NCBI GenBank assembly: GCA_913058265.1
Contig: CAJXPQ010000002.1
Coordinates: 186,001 to 250,000, forward strand
DNA from: an uncultured Oligoflexia bacterium
Lineage (GTDB): Bacteria; Bdellovibrionota; Bacteriovoracia; Bacteriovoracales; Bacteriovoracaceae
Length of the DNA: 64,000 bases
Reading direction: 5' to 3'
Within the stretch, counting starts at the first letter, position 1. Every line of letters begins with the position of its first letter. Under the pieces are notes generated by a model. It worked only from the letters and a program-made list of their open reading frames with translations. It was not told where the DNA came from and ran no database searches. Positions 61,479 to 64,000 of this stretch are shown here, piece after piece. A program made the translations under genes and the position numbers.

Positions 61479-62439
61479 ACTTTAGATTATTCTCTACATA
61501 TTTGAGTAAAATAGGAGCAACAATAGTTGCATCAGACTCGATCATAAATGATTTACTTTCAAGGTTTAGTTTTCCCCAACTAATTTTCTCATTAGGTGGG
61601 GCTCCGCTATAGCTTCCAAAACTTGTAGTACTCTCAGATATTTGACAAAAATATTTCCACCTCTTGGTTTCTTTCTTGCTCATTAGAGTTAACATTGGGA
61701 CAACACATATACTAAAGTCTCCAGCTATTCCCCCTCCAAGTTGTAAAAATCCTAGGTCATGTTGAGTCGACTTTTGGATATAAAAAAGAGCTAAGTGTTT
61801 CATGTACTCAAGACCGGATTTAATATTATTAGTATTTATCTTTTTATTTCCAGCGAGATGTTTTGCAATCAGATAGTTACTAAAGGTACAGTCCTCAAAT
61901 CCTGGGACATAGATTGGAGTTTTTGTTTTATAGCAGTTGTAAACCCAGCTTTCTTTGGCGAGTCTATTTTCGTCAATTCTTCCCTCTTTTATAAGCTTCT
62001 CAAGGAGCAGGTACACGGCCTCATGTGGGAAAATAGGGTTTTGTAAAGATTCAACGATAAGGATAAATTCTTCTGCTAATTCGTTAAAGGTTCCGCCATC
62101 TAGAAGTGTATCAGTAACTCTTAGTTCGTCTCTTTTATAGAATGCCATCTCTTCTTCTGGCTTAAGCTCTCGCCAGTCAACTTTTTGATATTTTCCAGTG
62201 AAGACCCGTAAGATATCTTCTTCAAGGTTTGCAGCTGTTGAAGTAATGGCACTGATCTTTCCATTTTTAATTAAACCAGAAAGACTTTTCCCTATTCCCG
62301 CAGTTGATAGTGCTCCTGCAATCGTTACCATTATACTGTTGCCTGAGTTAAAGTGCTCAACTAGTTCATCACCAGCTGATTTTAACTCCCTGGAGTTAAA
62401 AGATTCAAAACAATCAAAAATATCATTTATAGTATTCAT
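61471..62439 (-). CDS. Deoxyhypusine-synthase-like enzyme
   Basis: A 322-residue protein. The family's NAD-binding start (TIAGALSTAGIGKSLSGLI) and ITSTAANLEEDI are present, and the enzyme's key lysine is Lys290 in EKISWGKLNLES, as in the AVSWGKI motif of deoxyhypusine synthase. The glycine motif LGGGIAGDF lacks the His that acts as a base in the eukaryotic enzyme. Bacteria have no hypusinated eIF5A, and bacterial relatives often make homospermidine from putrescine or carry out similar aminobutyl transfer. It is 1 base overlapped with an agmatinase-type gene upstream, which would supply putrescine. Confidence 0.8.
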   Translation of the reverse strand: MNTINDIFDCFESFNSRELKSAGDELVEHFNSGNSIMVTIAGALSTAGIGKSLSGLIKNGKISAITSTAANLEEDILRVFTGKYQKVDWRELKPEEEMAFYKRDELRVTDTLLDGGTFNELAEEFILIVESLQNPIFPHEAVYLLLEKLIKEGRIDENRLAKESWVYNCYKTKTPIYVPGFEDCTFSNYLIAKHLAGNKKINTNNIKSGLEYMKHLALFYIQKSTQHDLGFLQLGGGIAGDFSICVVPMLTLMSKKETKRWKYFCQISESTTSFGSYSGAPPNEKISWGKLNLESKSFMIESDATIVAPILLKYVENNLKYD

Positions 62440-63314
62440 TACTTAAAACCTTTATTTGCGAGCTTAATTACTAATTCTTTTAAAAGTGTTCCAACAAACA
62501 CGGTACTTATAGAACTCTTATCTAGCGGAGGAGATAACTCAGTTATGTCAGCGCCTACGATCTGGCCTAAACTAAAAAAATCTATGATTTTGAGGAAGGT
62601 ATTGTAATCCTGTCCGCCTGGTACTGGACAACCTGTACCGGGAACAAAAGCAGGATCGAAAAAATCTACATCAATTGAAAGGTACCAAGGATCATTATTT
62701 GAGCTAATCATTTCTTCAAGGCCCGCTAGGGATTCAACGATGTGAATTTGTGGATGATTTTTAACGTAGTTATATTCATCTTTAAGTGCTGCACGGATAC
62801 CATATTGGTAAATGTGTTGATCTTCATTAAGCTCTTTAGAGGCATGACGGAAAACGGTCGCATTAGAGTGTGGCTTTCCCATATAGTCATCAATACAATC
62901 AGTATGTGCGTCAAGGTGTAGAATATTAAGTTTATTAAAGTGACTCTTGTAGAGAGATAGAGGGTTTATAGCAATTGAATGGTCCCCTCCAAGTGTAATC
63001 AGGCAATGACTCTCTGGAGCGAAATTCTGGGTGAGGTCACTAAATTTTTCCTTAATGTCTAGGTAGGCGTCAGCATCGTTGAGACTTGCAGCAGCTTTGA
63101 TGTCCCCAAGATCGAAAATACTTGAAATATCACTAAGGCAGAGGTTCTGTTGAATTGAGAAGGTTTCATTCACTTTTGAATAAAGCCTTAATGCACTAGG
63201 AGCAAATCTGGCCCCTCGTCCTACCTCGCAGCCCCCATCGTATGGAACACCTAGTAGGTAGACCCCAGGCTCGTTAAAACTGCCAATTTTCTGAGCAAAT
63301 TCGAATGCATTCAT
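62439..63314 (-). CDS. Agmatinase/arginase family ureohydrolase
   Basis: A 291-residue enzyme with all manganese ligands of the family: GGDHS (109-113), DAHTD (135-139), KPHSN (147-151), DVDFFDP (215-221), and GTGCPVPGG (227-235). These place it with agmatinase, arginase and relatives, which release urea from guanidino compounds. With the next gene being deoxyhypusine-synthase-like, agmatine to putrescine is the most likely reaction, but formiminoglutamase or guanidinobutyrase cannot be excluded. It is the first gene of the operon; no clear ribosome site is seen. Confidence 0.85.
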   Translation of the reverse strand: MNAFEFAQKIGSFNEPGVYLLGVPYDGGCEVGRGARFAPSALRLYSKVNETFSIQQNLCLSDISSIFDLGDIKAAASLNDADAYLDIKEKFSDLTQNFAPESHCLITLGGDHSIAINPLSLYKSHFNKLNILHLDAHTDCIDDYMGKPHSNATVFRHASKELNEDQHIYQYGIRAALKDEYNYVKNHPQIHIVESLAGLEEMISSNNDPWYLSIDVDFFDPAFVPGTGCPVPGGQDYNTFLKIIDFFSLGQIVGADITELSPPLDKSSISTVFVGTLLKELVIKLANKGFK

Positions 63315-63421
63315 ATGTGAACATTAGCACGCAAGTGAATTAAAAGGCAAAGTTAGGGAGGGGGGCGACTTATATCATTACCTAGATTGACTGTAATGCA
63401 ATCTGTTGATAAAGTGACTAT

Positions 63422-63946
63422 ATGGAAAATAAAAGCGAAACTTTAGCCGATTATGGCAAATTTGGAAAAATCGAGAAAGTTGACCTTCAAGAAGTGTTTA
63501 ATGAGTCAGTGTTATTAGCGGCAGCTTGTTTTCATCCTTCTAGTTTAGTCGCTATGGAAGATGGTACGAATAAGTCTCTTGCTAGTATTGAGATTGGCGA
63601 CATAACGAAAGTTGGCGGCAAAGTCTATATGAAGTTGGAGTCTATCTCGAACGATCTTTACCTTTTGGATGATATACTTGTTTCTGGTAATCATGCAGTA
63701 TTTGATGAAGAGGGACGAGGTGAGTGGATATACGTGAAAGATTTTAGTCGTGCAAAATCTGTTCCCGGCGCTTGTCAGGTCATAAGTATAGCGACTGAGA
63801 ACCATGTTATTAAAGCCGCTTCAGGAAAAATGTATTCTGATTATTATATGACAGACAACTTTTCAAATTTACTAAATAAAGAGTTGCTATATTGCATTCA
63901 AAAAGAGCTCCCGGCATCTAAGCTCGCTAAGCTGGGTGGCAAATGA
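63422..63946 (+). CDS. Hint-domain (intein-like) protein
   Basis: A 174-residue protein. After a 35-residue N-terminal part comes CFHPSSLVAMEDGTNKSLASIEIGD, the Hint block A with Cys36 as first residue. SGNHAVFDEEGRGEWIYVKDF resembles the block with the conserved His, and TENHVIKAASGKMYSDYYMTDN resembles the last Hint blocks. Hint domains can cut or splice proteins; this one has no clear C-terminal His-Asn. It may be a processing domain or a stand-alone relative. A possible promoter (TTGACT at 63387, TAAAGT 17 bases later) lies so close that the transcript may lack a leader. It overlaps the next gene by 4 bp. Confidence 0.55.
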   Translation: MENKSETLADYGKFGKIEKVDLQEVFNESVLLAAACFHPSSLVAMEDGTNKSLASIEIGDITKVGGKVYMKLESISNDLYLLDDILVSGNHAVFDEEGRGEWIYVKDFSRAKSVPGACQVISIATENHVIKAASGKMYSDYYMTDNFSNLLNKELLYCIQKELPASKLAKLGGK

Positions 63947-64000
63947 AGTTAAGTAAGTTAAGCAGTGATGTTTTAGTACATGATGACGGCGAAGTAATTA
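63943..64000 (+). CDS. 5' fragment of a gene following the Hint-domain gene
   Basis: ATG 63943 overlaps the stop of the Hint gene (ATGA). The visible 19 codons read MKLSKLSSDVLVHDDGEVI and run off the right edge. The short fragment cannot be assigned. The 4-bp overlap shows it is translated with the Hint-domain protein and may be its partner or substrate. Confidence 0.5.
   Translation, partial: MKLSKLSSDVLVHDDGEVI

Noticed and set aside
45956-64000. Prophage, integrative element or insertion sequence bounding the accessory region
   Set aside because: No integrase, transposase, att-like repeat or terminal inverted repeat was found in the window.

Overview
The window is a gene-dense, AT-rich bacterial chromosome segment. 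It has many short genes, overlapping ends and lipoprotein or signal-peptide starts. An Agl-Glt-like envelope machine cluster (FHA/TonB-like protein, TPR proteins, TolQ/TolR-type channel, outer-membrane barrel), a PilT retraction ATPase, many secreted hydrolases and low GC together suggest a Bdellovibrio/Bacteriovorax-type predator (Bdellovibrionota). This is inference: no rRNA or other taxonomic marker is present.

Layout. 1-8.1 kb: end of a histidine kinase, a DusC-like tRNA dihydrouridine synthase, a coupled pair of exported hydrolases (phospholipase-D-like and 2H phosphoesterase), a Nudix hydrolase, a zinc-ribbon protein, an exported HExxH metalloprotease, and an ATP-grasp ligase coupled to an MscS channel. 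8.2-17.7 kb (minus strand): nine-gene Agl-Glt-like operon, preceded by a von Willebrand factor A lipoprotein with a 12-bp tandem repeat. 19-30 kb: mixed genes including a metallopeptidase-like protein, MgtC, TerB-like, SelO-like pseudokinase with an S51 peptidase, PilT, a dtd gene broken by one in-frame stop, a ChaN-like protein, and a 942-residue protein resembling a decayed N6-adenine methyltransferase.

30-46 kb is mainly housekeeping: rsmD, coaD, an aminotransferase, PhoH, PilZ, clpP-clpX, lon, tRNA-Val and tRNA-Ala, plus lipoproteins. Terminators after clpX, lon and tRNA-Val are very clear, and a good promoter precedes the tRNAs.

46-64 kb is an accessory region that looks biosynthetic. 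It holds three related B12-type radical SAM genes (one with its 5' end destroyed by stops and frameshifts), an SGNH-like hydrolase, a TRAP substrate-binding protein without membrane partners, an exported amidohydrolase, an MBL-fold hydrolase, three paralogous JmjC/cupin oxygenases, two related glycosyltransferases, a methyltransferase, a deoxyhypusine-synthase-like enzyme, an agmatinase-family enzyme and a Hint-domain protein at the edge. A glycosyltransferase-JmjC pair occurs twice. One of the pairs is in an operon with overlapping genes: agmatinase, deoxyhypusine-synthase-like, glycosyltransferase, JmjC. This is the best candidate for an undescribed pathway, perhaps making or attaching a hydroxylated, glycosylated, polyamine-related product.
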